From contig NW_006766892.1 in NCBI RefSeq assembly GCF_000275845.1, positions 326,666-390,665 of the forward strand: a stretch of 64,000 bases of DNA, given 5' to 3'. A program made the translations under genes and the position numbers. Below are positions 34,601 through 45,843 of this stretch, in pieces (position 1 is the stretch's first letter; each line of letters starts with the position of its first letter). Under the pieces are notes generated by a model. The model saw only the letters and a program-made list of their open reading frames with translations, was not told the origin of the DNA and ran no database searches. The DNA comes from Dichomitus squalens LYAD-421 SS1. Lineage: Eukaryota; Basidiomycota; Agaricomycetes; Polyporales; Polyporaceae.

Positions 34601-35039
34601 AGTTCTGCGCCCTCCGTATCTCCTCCCGCGCGTTCTCGTACTGGAGTTTGTACAGTCGCAAACCTTCGTTTGCGCGGGCGGCTTCCTGCTCCGCGATGTT
34701 CTTGGCCTCATTCGCATTCTTGAAGAGATTGAGGACTTCGCGCGTCTTGGCCTCTGCCGCGTCCGCGCGCTGGCGTTCTGCCTTGAGCTGTTCATTAAGT
34801 GTATACAGGGTGCGCTTGAGGTCCATCGCCTCGCGTTCGCGCTTAACGAATACTTGTGCCACATCGCGTATGGAGGGGGCATCTTTGGATCTGCGGACCT
34901 TAGTCGCGCTGCGGGTGGAGTGTTCGCCGAAGCTGGAGCGTGATGAGCGATGGCTGGGGCTGGATGACTGGATAGGTGACTGGATAGGTGACTGGATAGG
35001 TGACTCTGCTGGAGACTCGGAAGATTCGGATGAAGCCAT
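31643..35039 (-). CDS. Coiled-coil / charged-helix protein of unknown function
   Basis: Not recognised as a named protein. It starts MASSSESSESPAE, with a threefold SPIQ repeat encoded by tandem 12-bp DNA units (about 34973-35005). A long helical, coiled-coil region follows (VFVKREREAMDLKRTLYTLN; AERQRADAAEAKTREVLNLF; EEAAAQARSTARRLKEEKIV), then a Gly/Glu/Arg segment (GRRQGLEEGMAQGRFMGYEE) and a Pro-rich disordered stretch. The second exon block (about 32880-33610) contains an Arg/Glu-rich run of roughly 90 residues (REHLERERERERLEREHLE and similar), likely a single alpha helix or coiled coil. The last part is Ser/Pro/Gly-rich and ends in a lysine-rich tail (KGKKGKKKR) at the stop 31643-31645. 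Introns are near 33605-33680, 32829-32875 and 31800-31865. A scaffold or trafficking role is possible but not shown. Confidence 0.75.
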
Positions 35040-35620
35040 ATTACAGTTCGTGCGGTAGTGTACAGTCTGTGACGTCTTAGTGGCATGTGAGTGCAGACGC
35101 TCCAACACGGTGCTTACCCAGACGATTCGTTACTTCGTGAGCATCCAAGTCTGGGATGGACCAGCTCAAGGCTCAATAATTAGTCCTGCGCACCCACGAC
35201 TGATTTTGCTTACCATGAACAATGCTACAGGGGGAGGGAAAATGCAATGGTATCGCGAACGATGGTGTCCAAACAGGCCACGACCTCCTATTAGGCGCCC
35301 ATAGCTTGCACAATAGGCACCGTAGCCGCCCATTTCTTCAAGGCGTTTGACGTAATTCCCCGCACTCTCGGGACGCTGATCTACAGTATTGCCGACAAGC
35401 ATGCGCTACGATCGCCCAAGGGATATGCTCGTATTACAATTCTAGGGTTGACATGTGACAGCTGATGTTACTTAGGAGTACAATACATGTATATACGAGA
35501 CGATTCACTGCACAACCGTATCCTTCCGCTTCACCAGTGTATACCGTTCGGGGCGAGATCCCGAAACACCCAGGTACCGATATATGTCGAACGGTCACTT
35601 CGTTGTTTCCCGGACCATGA
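35040..35620. other. Intergenic region
   Basis: 581 bp upstream of the coiled-coil gene and downstream of the UBC gene, both minus strand. Short open frames only; nothing else seen. Confidence 0.45.
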
Positions 35621-38600
35621 TCATGATAGGTCCTCCCCCGCCTGAAGCTTCTTGAGCAGACTCTTCAGTTCCGCAACATCTTCCGCAAAACCATTGGAGC
35701 TGCCGGACGCGACGGCCTTCTGGGTGTATGCCCCATCGCCAACCGTCGCGTTGCCATCGTCGTCCGCGAGCCACTTGTCGAGCTGCGCCATGACAGATCT
35801 GGCTTTAAGGCGGAAGTGCGTACGGATCACGTCTGCCCAAGGTTCTGGTGGTGCCTTCAGATTACCGAGCATCTGAATGAGTAAGTCAGTACCGTGGTAC
35901 GGGCGGATGGAAGCGGAAGGACGTGCCGCTGTCTTGACCACCATGCGCCGGATGTTTGCCGAATCTGCTTCAAACGTAAGAGATGCACTGGCTGTCAGTA
36001 CAGAAGGTACTCACATGCTAACGACTTCGGTGTTCCGCCGCTGTTCGCCCAACCTGGCTCATTGAGGTATGGCTCTTCACATAAGATCATCGATTGGATC
36101 GATATGAGTACCTGGAAGCGGACGTCAATGACAGAAATATTTCTAGCGGTTTGCACATACCTGCAACAATGTCGACTTCCCGGCGATCCAACCGGGCCCT
36201 GACCATGTACCGAGCAACGACAAGCACACTTTCCCATCCTATACCAGCGTGAACACGGGTGCTGATGAAGTGCGACCGTGAAGACTCACCGCATACAAAT
36301 TGGGGTTGAAACGATACTTGCCACCGTTTGTCTGTCCCTGTATGAGCTTTCGTCAAAAAGATGGAGGGTGTTAATTCTACCGTCATGTACTTGACGCTTG
36401 GTGGGGACTGGTTGTAATTCGGACCAAGGAAGACATCGAACAAGAAGCTACGAGCCATCAACGGTCGCATCCACAGCCCTGATTGTAAATGAACCTACCA
36501 GCCGTTGTAGTAACTGAGAAGATAGGGAAGAGCCGAAGCATGCACGTCAATATCAGGCAGAGTAGATAGAGAAGTATGCATACGGAGTGCCTTCGGGACC
36601 GGTGATAAGGGCTTTAATGATATCGACCCGAGTCTCGTCTACCCGGAGGAAGACGGACGAGTTCCAAGCGACAGGCAAGTTTGTAGTCAGAACCGCAAGC
36701 TACACCCGCATATCAATCCCAAATTCGTATAAGCCATCGCTGCTTGATGCACTCACCTCCTTCGCGATGGCCAAAGACCTCTTCGGGATGTCAGAGTTGG
36801 CAAGCATGCGTGCCTCATTGTTGAAATAGAATTTGTAGCTCGGCGTTTGGTCTTGCTCGTTTTCCGGTGCATTTTCTGGTGTCGGGACCGTCAAGTCGCA
36901 GTACTCGAACCGTACGCGGTTCGCCCACTTGACATATGCCTCCATCGCGCTCTCCTCCGTTTCTCCCGCATCGATAGGCGCAACGTCGGTCTGCAAACTC
37001 GACGTCGCGGGAATCTTCGGCAGTCCGGCGTGCAGTCGCTCGACGAAGGCCTTGCCCTTGGTCTCGACAAGCGAGCGGTCAATCGCCTTTGCGGTGTTGA
37101 CTATACGCAGACAAAAATCAAGGAGTTTCTTGTTCTCTTCGGAGACGACCGCGCCGTCGTCCTTGCCTTTGCCCTTCTCATCAGCTGTCATTCGTTTCTG
37201 CTCCTCCGACATCTCCTGCGTCTCCGGTTCCGCGGCCTTCATACCCTCCAGACCCTTAAGAGCAGCCTGCGCCTGGATGACGATAGCTTCCAGGAGTTCA
37301 CGCGGACCCGCGCTGCCTTCGTAAATGATGGTACGCTCGCGAATCCGGGGAGTACCCTTAGGCGACGATTTCTTTGCAGCAACAGTCTTTACTGACGTGA
37401 CTACCATGATGGGCATAGCCATCATGCTCGCAAGGGCCTCGTGTCTAGATATTGTCTTCGGGATCGCTCAACATGATATGCTGAGCCAAGATCGCAGGAA
37501 TGCAAATACCTCTAGCCACAAGAAGAGCTCGAAGTAGAGAATGGAGCGGTCAGACATGTCTGTGAGGGAGTCATTACGCAAGAGCTGACTGCTGACGAAA
37601 TTGAACCGTCGACGGAGGTGCGCAAGTGTGGCCGGATGGGGTAGGAAGTCGCTGTCAAAATGGATGTTGCTTTCTCTGTTCACCGAAGGGAGGAACGTGC
37701 GGATATCTGATAATAGCGTAGACAACTTCTGATCCTTAGCTTTTTGCGCGTTCATCGCCTCTAGGTGTCCCGACATCTGCTCGCGGAATTTCAGCTAGCG
37801 AGAATAATCAAAGCGACACAAGCCGTACATCTTCTCTGGCATCTCCGGCGTAGCCTGTACCAAGCTTCGCCTTCTTGCCCTGTATGACGATGGGGTAGTA
37901 CACGTCGTCGTCATCGTCATCATCGTTGTGCATATCAGGGAGCATAGCCGGAGGCGGCGCAGGAGCGTCGACCTTCCGCCGCTTCCGCGATGAGCGATCG
38001 TTGACCTTCGACGCGCTTGGATCTTGAGTATCGTCCAAGAACGATTTCTCGAGCATCGCCAAGCCCACACCGAGGACAGCACCTTGCAGGTTAGAGCAGT
38101 GGAACAGCGTGCAATCGACTTCGAGAGAACCGAGAAGCCTTTTAAGGCTTGTCGGGTTGCTGGACTCCCCACACGCAAAACAGAATGTCCTCGAGCATCG
38201 AGCGCAAGTTCGGGGTGCAATGGATTCCAAATGTTTGATGTACTCGGCAAACGTTGGCTGTGGTGAGTCAGATTCAGATGTAAGCGTGCAGGTGGCATAG
38301 ATTGCTCACGAAGAGTGCATAGAAATCGCTTTTCTTTCTTTGAATGGTGGCGCCGCATCCATGCGGACATGGACACTCTCCCTCGCTCAACTGCTGGTAG
38401 AGACCGAACAAGAAACTTTGCTCCCCTCCTTCGGGACAGCCCTTCATCCACTGACCCTGAGTCAACAGTGGGACTTTCTCTTTGATGCCGGGTATTGTAA
38501 CAAATTCTGGCTCCTCCTCCACTTCGATCACTTCTTCGCGTCGATCCTTGGAGAAGAAGATGCCTGTACTCCAAGATGGACGTGATATCGTGAAAGCGTG

Positions 38601-39120
38601 ACAATGCATGCGCACCTGCATAGGGATCTACCGCAGCATTATTTGAGGTTGTGGGGTTGTCCTCGAAGTCATAATCATCGTAGTCTATGTACTCATCGTC
38701 TACGCGATGTATAAGAACACGCTGACATATAAGAACTCAAGCACATACCGTCACCATCTTCATCACCCCCATCGTCCTCTTCAGCTTCGTCGTCGTCGTT
38801 ATCCTCTGCAGGGGTCTAATAGAGCAGCTCGTGAACAGGAAGTTGAAGAAGAGTGGAGAGGGCGCATACAATCATCCGGGGCTTGGGTGCAAGCCGCTCT
38901 GACGGTGTCATCTCAACATCTCCATCATCGTCCACCACATGGTCAAAGCTTCCATCAAATATATGTTCGGCGGCTTCCATAACGTCCTTATGCTGCTTCA
39001 GAGCAGCACGCGCCTGCGCGACCGTCGCGCCCTGAGACGAAAGAATCTGTGTTTAGTGGCACAATAGAGAAAGAGGTATCTAAGTACCATTTCGACAAGC
39101 TGTTGGACCTCCCTCTCCAT
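35621..39120 (-). CDS. UBA / Cys-rich (IBR-like) / UBC ubiquitin-conjugating protein, BIRC6/UBE2O-like E2 domain
   Basis: A large E2-type enzyme that should transfer ubiquitin. The start MEREVQQLVEM joins across an intron to GATVAQARAALKQHKDVMEA, a UBA-like ubiquitin-binding module. An acidic region follows, then a Cys-rich segment with CPCPHGCGATIQRKKSDF, CARCSRTFCFACGESSN and later Cys/His, resembling the in-between-RING part of RBR ligases. A basic/acidic linker (SRKRRKVDA, DDDDDDD) and a helical region come next. The C-terminal UBC domain reads RVDIIKALITGPEGTPY, FDVFLGPNYNQSPPSVKY, KYRFNPNLYADGKVCLSLLG (catalytic Cys in GKVC), TWSGPGW and VLISIQSMILCEEPYLNEPG. KVCLSLLGTWSG is typical of BIRC6, UBE2O and UBE2Z E2 domains rather than small E2s. 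No BIR repeat is seen. The last exon (EPWADVIRTHFRLKARSVMA) is conserved after the UBC core in this group. Confidence 0.85.
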
Positions 39121-39727
39121 CCTGAGGTCAGTAGAAGTAGTGAATCAAGTACTCAGGGAGTCCGAGTCGTCCCGTGAAGAGCGGTGTTTGGCAGGGTGGC
39201 CGTATGTACCTAACAGGAACTTGAAGGACAGACGCTCATTTCAATATACCAGGCTTATGTAAGCAATCTCCCTTGATCTACCTTCTTGCACCAAACATTC
39301 CGAGTGCGCTGAACGGCTTGTGCACGGTGATCGATGGGCATCATGCCAGAGTTTGATTCCTGCTGGTCCACGACAGAGCACGGTGACTGGACCATTCACC
39401 GCAATTCTGAACACCTTCCGCCTAACGATACTACGAAGTTCAAGTTGCCACATACATAGAACCAGGTTCCAACTGCTGCGTGGAGTTCCATTCCTGATGT
39501 AGAGTGTAACAGACAATTCAAGCCAGGCCAGTACATGTACATACAAAACAATAGCAATCAGACCTGGTACAACATAGCACTTATAGGGTACATGACGGTT
39601 AAGACGACAAAGCGAATGTCATAATTCAGAGACAGTCTCTCACGAGGATACGGCTCTTCACAGCCCATCGACTACAGATGGTGGTTACAAATGCAACGAC
39701 ATACTTGTGCACGATATAGGGAAGGTG
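39121..39727. other. Intergenic region
   Basis: 607 bp between two minus-strand genes: promoter of the UBC gene and 3' UTR of the AIR-like gene. No supported open frame. Confidence 0.45.
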
Positions 39728-42078
39728 TCATCGATACCCTCCGCGATAACGTGGCCCTCGCTGAGACTCTCGCATCTCCTCGTATCGGTTACGGTTACGA
39801 TCGCGCGTATGGCGATCATGGCAATCTTTTGAAGATGTCGAACTATAGCTCTGCTTCCGTGACGCGCCACGAATCTGGAGGGTATCCGTCTCCCTAGATG
39901 GTCCGGGTAGGTCGTTATATGACGTCCGCTGGCGTTTTCCCTCCTTCTCTCCGCCACCAAACGATGCGCCGGAAGAGAAGTTGAACTTGACCTTCCCTTC
40001 TGCCTTTCCCCTACCACCGTTACGGCCGCCTTCCCGACTTGCTCGGGCGTCACTGCGAGCTCTTGAGTGCGCGCTGCCGAACCAGTCATCTTCTTCGTCT
40101 TCTGCGTCCTGAAGCAGCTGTGCTTTGCCGAGACGTTCACGCTCTTTGCGACGACCCTGCCTGCCAACGTCCGTGGGGAGTGTGGCGCCGTGCCCGTCTG
40201 CGAACGCGGAAGCAGTCTCCCAATCCCGTGGAGCGCGTTTCGAAGACCTCAGTGCCTCCGATGAGAACGGTCCGGACAAGATGTTGTACAAGCTAAATGC
40301 GGACGGCTCATGAGGCATGTCGAAAGGATGGGCGACGGTTTTACAATCCTGTACAAATTTTGAGACACGTGGTTAGCGAGGCCGAACACATGACACAACA
40401 CGCAGAATCTCGAAATGTTCATACATATGAGTAAGTGGACTTACATCGCCGAGATGACCGCATTCGCCACAGTTGTAGCACCATTCGTCGGTAGCAATAT
40501 AACCCTCGCCGCCCTCGCCGAAAGCAAGCACACGTTTCGTTTCGCGCACGCGAAGGATTTCTTGGCGATCCTCGTCCTCAACGTACTTGTACAAACGCCA
40601 CAGGGTCGGACATTCCTGTGGGTATGATTCAATGTGAAGTTGAGCAGGTTGATGTACGGGCACTTTACGTTGGTTTGATGGGTCCGCGCCCCGCACCGAT
40701 CACAGTCTTGGAAGCCTTGATATGCCCCCGACTTTCCGCGGTTTGGACAGGTCTGCATGATGCTGTGTTAGTACGGCTCGGTGTCTGATGTACCCGCCTG
40801 CATACCTTGTTGATGTGACCTTTCATACCACAAGTGAAGCACACCTTGCTAATCGGACAGCTCCGTGTCGGATGTTCATTACGCGCTCCGCAAATTAGAC
40901 ACTACAAGAGGTCAGCGTACGACACATGAATCAGGGCAATCGACTCACGATAAGGACGGTACACTCGTAAGTCTTATGCTCGCCTTCGGCACCACATTTC
41001 TTGCAGACGATGCGAGCTGGTTTAGAAGCTTTCGCTACTTCCGCCTCCAATTTATCTAGCTCCCAATATCTCACCATTCCGGGCTAACATGATTGTTTGC
41101 AATCAGCGATTAGAGGGCAAGCTCTGATGAATGAAATGATTGATATCATACCTTAAGATTGTCGTCGTAATCGAGGTAGTCAATGTAATCCTCCTCGTCC
41201 GAACCGACCTCAGGTGTCGGTACAGCCAACGGACCCAGCTCCAACGCCTCTGCCTCCGCTCCTTCAGCGACAGATACATGTGTTGGAAGGAGGAGGACGT
41301 TGGCGGCCTGGGATTCGGTTGAAGAGAGCGTGTTCGATCTGGCCTCTCCGGATTGTCTCGAGGGACCCGCGACGCCATCCAGCAGCTTGGCGGCTGCGGG
41401 CACTTCAGCAGGAGTAACGTCTTCGAAGAAGAGAGGAGCGTTGCGCTCGGATGCCTTGTCGCGCGACCGCTTTTCGCCGTCGCGCTCTCTCGAGCGAGAT
41501 CGCCTGCGTGCGTCGCGGTTCCGGTCCCGAACTCGGTCTCGGTCTCGCTGTGGTGACCTACTCCTCCTCCGCCGCTCCCGCTCCCGTTTCCTGTCCTTTT
41601 CGCGTTCTTTCCCTCGCTCTGCATCAGGTTTCGTCTCCCCGTCCTTCTGCCCCCGCCTCCGCCCCTCGCCGTTAGCAGCGCTCCGCGAACTCCCCTCCGC
41701 AGGTCCCGAAAGTCGCTCCGCGAGACTGCGGTTCTGTGAGTGCGAGCTCTTCGCTCCTTGGATCTGTCCGGGTTCCATATCCACCTCAGTGATCTCTGGC
41801 TCGTCTTGCCGGTCGGGTGATTGTGGGCGGGAAACTTCAGCAGAGGTAGTGGTAGTGCCGGCTTGTTCGTCCTGGTAAGGTTGCGCGGCCGCGCTTGCCT
41901 TGCGCTTCTTCTTCCTCCGCTTCTTCTTCGTCTGTCCTTGCTGCGGTAGGTCATCTGCTTGTGTTGTCTGGGCCAACGGGGAGCCGTTCGCGGATGGACG
42001 TGCATCAACCTCTTCTCCGTCCGAGTCGAGTTCGATGACTTCTGGTTCGGTGAGATCGATGATCTCTCGAGACGCCAT
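39728..42078 (-). CDS. AIR1/AIR2-like zinc-knuckle protein, TRAMP complex
   Basis: The RNA-binding subunit of the nuclear TRAMP polyadenylation complex, which tags aberrant RNAs for the exosome. It starts MASREIIDLTEPEVIELDSD, followed by a Lys-rich and an Arg/Ser/Asp-rich segment (RDRVRDRNRDARRRSRSRER). Five CCHC knuckles then run in series: CKKCGAEGEHKTYEC, CLICGARNEHPTRSC, CFTCGMKGHINKTC, CDRCGARTHQTNEC (joined across an intron to CPTLWRLYKYV) and CYNCGECGHLGDDC (also across an intron). The fourth-fifth knuckle region with CPTLWR is the part of Air2 that binds Trf4. The first two knuckles have C-x2-C-x5-H-x4-C spacing, one longer than usual. The C-terminal tail is Arg/Gly/Ser-rich, ending RGGYR. 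Which of Air1 or Air2 it corresponds to cannot be said; most fungi have one. Confidence 0.9.
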
Positions 42079-42655
42079 GAAAGGGCTTCGCCGGTGTTCC
42101 TGTGCTGAAGCGAGAGGAAACTGAGCTCAGAAAGTAGTGCGGAGGGTGCTGCAGCTATGGCTGCAGCGCTGCGGTAGTGGAAGGTTGAGCGGAAAAGTTC
42201 CTGGCTAGCCTAACCTAATTGGGCATCTACCATATGTAACGCTGAGCTGGACGTAAGCGCTTGTTCGTCTATTTATACATGTACGAGCTTGTTGACTTCC
42301 AAGTCCGCGGCCGATATCTCCATCTCTCGGATCAATTGAGGAGCAGAGTGCCGCCGCTCAAGGTACATAGGGTATGAGAGGGCACAATGGAGCCGTCATC
42401 TGTGAACGAGTACATTGTTGCTCTTACATTGGGAATAAGTCAGCCACACTGGCATAGCGTTAGGTGAGGTAGAGCCGGAGCCTGAGAGACATATAGACCA
42501 TCTCTAGAATTTTGCATGAATAATTGGTGCTGATACACGAACTAGGAACGACTCGGATGAAGTTCCGAAACCAGGTACATGTATGCACCACCAGGCTCCA
42601 GTACGACCACTCCGTACTAGACACCCTCGCGTGCAACGCAAACAGTCAAAGGGAC
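42079..42655. other. Intergenic region
   Basis: 577 bp upstream of the AIR-like gene and downstream of the acetyltransferase, both minus strand. Nothing supported here. Confidence 0.45.
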
Positions 42656-43560
42656 CTAGGCCGGCAACGGGGCGGTAGGAATAACCACAGCAAACTCGTG
42701 CCCCTCTTTCAATATGCCGAGGGGCCATTGTTTCTTCTCAATGTAGTGCCTGAGAACGGCATTGGGCTCGTCGTGGTCAATGAAGTACTCCGTGTTCGCC
42801 AGAGAGATAGACCCATCGGTAGCATCCTCAAACAATGAGCCGTGCAGCTGCGCGTTACGCAAGTACTGGACGGTCGAGGACTTTAGGGCCTTGGTGGCAA
42901 CCTGCCGGATGAAGTCCAAGTTGATGTCAGAAATAGGAAGACCTGCTTGGTCGTTAGTCTAGATATGATCAAAACGGGAATGAAACCACGGACAGAACAT
43001 CTTGCAGAGCGCATGGCAGGTTGCGGGTTGGGAGGAAACCACGCCCATCATGGCGATACCAGCAAACCAGTCGGTGTCCTTGAGGGCCTGGAGGAGGCTC
43101 GTCGCGATGTATTTCCTTCGCTCGTTGACAACGACGACGAGCTGCGTGATCCACCCCACTATATCTGTCAGACATGATCAGATAGAAAGTGACTACATAC
43201 AGCGATTCTTTGACGCACCCGTTCCGCATGCCCACTTCGTGGCGAACGCATGTCCCACGAGTTGCTCTTCCTTGTACCTCAGGACTAGCACAGAGTCCTC
43301 AGGATTGCTCAGACATTGAGCCCGTAATTTTGTTGCGTTCATCCTGACACGGCCCCCTGTGTCGATAGTTTATCAAGGGATCGCTGAGCACCAATAGAGC
43401 ACTAACCTGCTTTCAACGGTGGGTCGACGCTGGGTGCCCATACGCTGTAGTTCTGGCTAAAGAGAGCAGCACAGGTCTTGAGCTGATCTTCGGTGACATC
43501 GACACCAGGCACGCAAACAGTAGACAATACGACATGGGACTCTGAGGGAGACAAGGGCAT
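42656..43560 (-). CDS. GNAT-family N-acetyltransferase
   Basis: A predicted acetyl-CoA-dependent acetyltransferase of the GNAT fold. The start chosen is MPLSPSESHVVLSTVCVPG. Exons give NYSVWAPSVDPPLKAGGRVR, NPEDSVLVLRYKEEQLVGHA (strands beta 2-3), then WITQLVVVVNERRKYIATSL (motif A, with RRKYIA as the acetyl-CoA phosphate loop) and FAGIAMMGVVSSQPATCHAL. The last exon has SDINLDFIRQVATKAL and the end FAVVIPTAPLPA. Three or so introns fall near 42940, 43150-43210 and 43340-43405. This variant, with a C-terminal extension after the GNAT core, occurs in fungi as uncharacterised proteins; the substrate is unknown. Confidence 0.8.
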
Positions 43561-44040
43561 GACGAGGAACCGCGAGATCTGATGAGATGAGAGGGTGCTG
43601 GGAGTTGAAGAGCACCTGCTGTGCAACTTGTAACTTCCTGGTGAGAACGTGCTTCTCTAATGTCGGTGCACTTCGGGTCGTTTTGGATTCAACCGTTTCG
43701 GATCGTGCACAGTGCACACAGAACAGGCTGTGGTATTCGCAACTCAACCGAGACCTCAGCTTGACATTGCTGCCAGAGCCTAGTCTGCACGATGTGTTGA
43801 ATGAGTGTGGCGAGCGAACGTCAATTCGAATTGGCCTGTTGTGTCGTCCCAAGTAAGTGCAAGTGTAGTTGAACGTATGAGCCAAGCCCATATATTAGCC
43901 CGAGCGTTTACGGAGACCCCGGGCCTTGAGCGCTACTTTCCCCATTTCTGTCCGATCGACTGACGTATGTATATAAGGCCGCCAACATTGATCTTTCCCC
44001 CCATTTCCTTCATTTCACGACGAAGTCACGACTAGCCACC
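43561..44040. promoter_or_regulatory. Divergent promoter region with a TATA box for the CAF16-like gene
   Basis: 480 bp between divergent start codons. TATATAAG at 43970-43977 lies 64 bp upstream of the plus-strand ATG, in the right position for a fungal core promoter. The ATG itself sits in GCCACCATGG (44035-44044), a perfect Kozak context. No equivalent TATA is evident for the acetyltransferase side. Confidence 0.6.
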
Positions 44041-45363
44041 ATGGCGGAAACATCAGCTGAAACTGCTAACAGCTATGAGATCTCAATTGATCACTTGACT
44101 TACACGCACAGAGAAGGAGTTTCGCCATCATTGTCCGACGTGACCATCCATCTTCCGAAAGGTTCACGCACTATTCTTGTTGGTGCTAACGGAGGTATGA
44201 GCATATGCTTGATACTTCAGAGCGTATCGGAACTAGGAACTAAGCCTCAAATTGGTGCACATAGCTGGAAAGTCGACTTTACTTCAGATTCTCGCGGGCA
44301 AGCGCCTCATATCAACCCCGGGCGTGGACGTCCGCATCAAGGGCAGAGACGTGTTCCGCAAGACTCCAGCGGGTATCACCTTCCTTGGGACAGAATGGTG
44401 CAGTGCAGTTCACCCAAACCCCTTGATGCCACGCTGTATTGAAACTTTGATGACAGGGCGATGAACCCTGTCGTGCGTGGCGATATTGTGGTTTCAGACT
44501 TCCTCAACTCTGTGGGCGGCTACCGTCATAAAGACAGACGCGACCGCCTCCTTGACATACTTGACGTCGACCTCGACTGGCATATGCACCAGATCTCTGA
44601 CGGCGAGCGCCGCCGAGTGCAGCTCGTCATGGGTCTAATGGGTGACTGGGATGTCCTCCTTCTCGACGAAGTACGAAGCTCGTTTATATAGCTTTGACAC
44701 CTGGCGGTAGATCTTGATGCATGTGACAGGTCACTGTAGATCTGGATGTCCTGGTCCGGGATGACCTGCTTACCTTCCTCAAGGACGACTCTGAAAAGAG
44801 AGGAGCAACCATCTTGTGTTCGTTGAGTTGTTAAACATTATCCTGATTTCTCCGGAGACCAATGTTCGCATCGTGTACTGATTCTCATAACAGATGCTAC
44901 TCACATCTTTGACGGATTGAACAATTTCCCGACCCATGTCGCTCACATGCATCTGGGCACCTTTCTGATGGAACCCACCCCGTGGCCTTGGGCGAGCGGA
45001 TCCATGGGGGCGACGTCTGTGGACCTTAGACCTCATCCGACTCTCTACACGGTTGCCTTGCAGTGGCTTAGGGAGGACCGCGACCGTAGGCGGATGCTGG
45101 AGAATCAGGGCAGGAAACCTCGAGGGGCGCGTGCTGGGACGGTGAGAATCGTATATGCAGCTTCGAACTTCTCAGATGCGCCTGCAGCATCTTCTATGTT
45201 TGTTGGTATGATCTCAGAGCAGCATTCTGACGAAACTCTGTTATTTCTGGCACAGATTCCCAGCGATTCAGAGACCTTCTACAAGAAGTAAGTGGACCTC
45301 AGTGATATCGCGTTTCCTGTGAGCTCACTCCTGTGCTTCGACAGGTACGACTACAGCCACTAG
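44041..45363 (+). CDS. CAF16: CAF16-like soluble ABC ATPase (CCR4-NOT associated)
   Basis: A single-domain ABC ATPase without membrane segments, of the family of yeast Caf16, which associates with the CCR4-NOT complex. The start MAETSAETANSYEISIDHLT is set by a Kozak context. Exon 1 runs SLSDVTIHLPKGSRTILVGA. The Walker A loop is split by an intron (about 44194-44270): GANGA joins GKSTLLQILAGK. Next are GITFLGTEW, MNPVVRGDIVVSDFLNSVGG, the signature loop SDGERRRVQLVMGL (in place of LSGGQ) and Walker B WDVLLLDEVT, then DLDVLVRDDLLTFLKDDSEK and YATHIFDGLNNFPTHVAHMH, whose His is the switch His. The final exon gives YKKYDYSH before TAG. The degenerate signature is normal for this family. Partner and cellular role are inferred from yeast. 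Confidence 0.88.
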
Positions 45364-45843
45364 GCGGCTTTCGCATATACGTTTCTTCGGTTACACCGTG
45401 TTTTACCCTTTCCTGGTCTTCATGTTCAACCTGGGGACTCTGCCCGTGGGATTGTATCGATAGCGTCATAGCAGTAGACTGTATTGTTCAACACAACATC
45501 CGCATTGCTCAACCAATCACAGCACCTGGTGAATTTCCCTTGTGGAGCTTGTGCGCGGACTGGTTTCGGCGAAGGCGTGAGAGCCCGACTGCGGCTTGGG
45601 CCTGGAACCGGGTGTTATTGTGACAGGGGATGATGAGTGTGACACGGCAACGGGCGTGACGGGGTGGGCATGGGCAGAGACCGTTCTTGCTCTCGCCGCC
45701 ATCCGACTCTCGAACGCTGCCGTTTGTCTTACCGACATCGTTCGCAACGTGCTGGCCATTGCAGGGCGCGTTTCCCTTTCCCTTGCATCCCTTCTCCTGT
45801 ACCCTCACGCTCTTTTCGTCTCTCTCTGTCTTCTCCCTCCATC
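45364..45843. promoter_or_regulatory. Promoter region of the OPY2 gene with CT-rich tract
   Basis: 480 bp between two plus-strand genes. From about 45771 to the ATG at 45844 the sequence is almost pure pyrimidine on the coding strand (runs such as CTCTCTCTGTCTTCTCCCTCC). That is typical of strongly expressed fungal genes near the transcription start. Confidence 0.5.
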
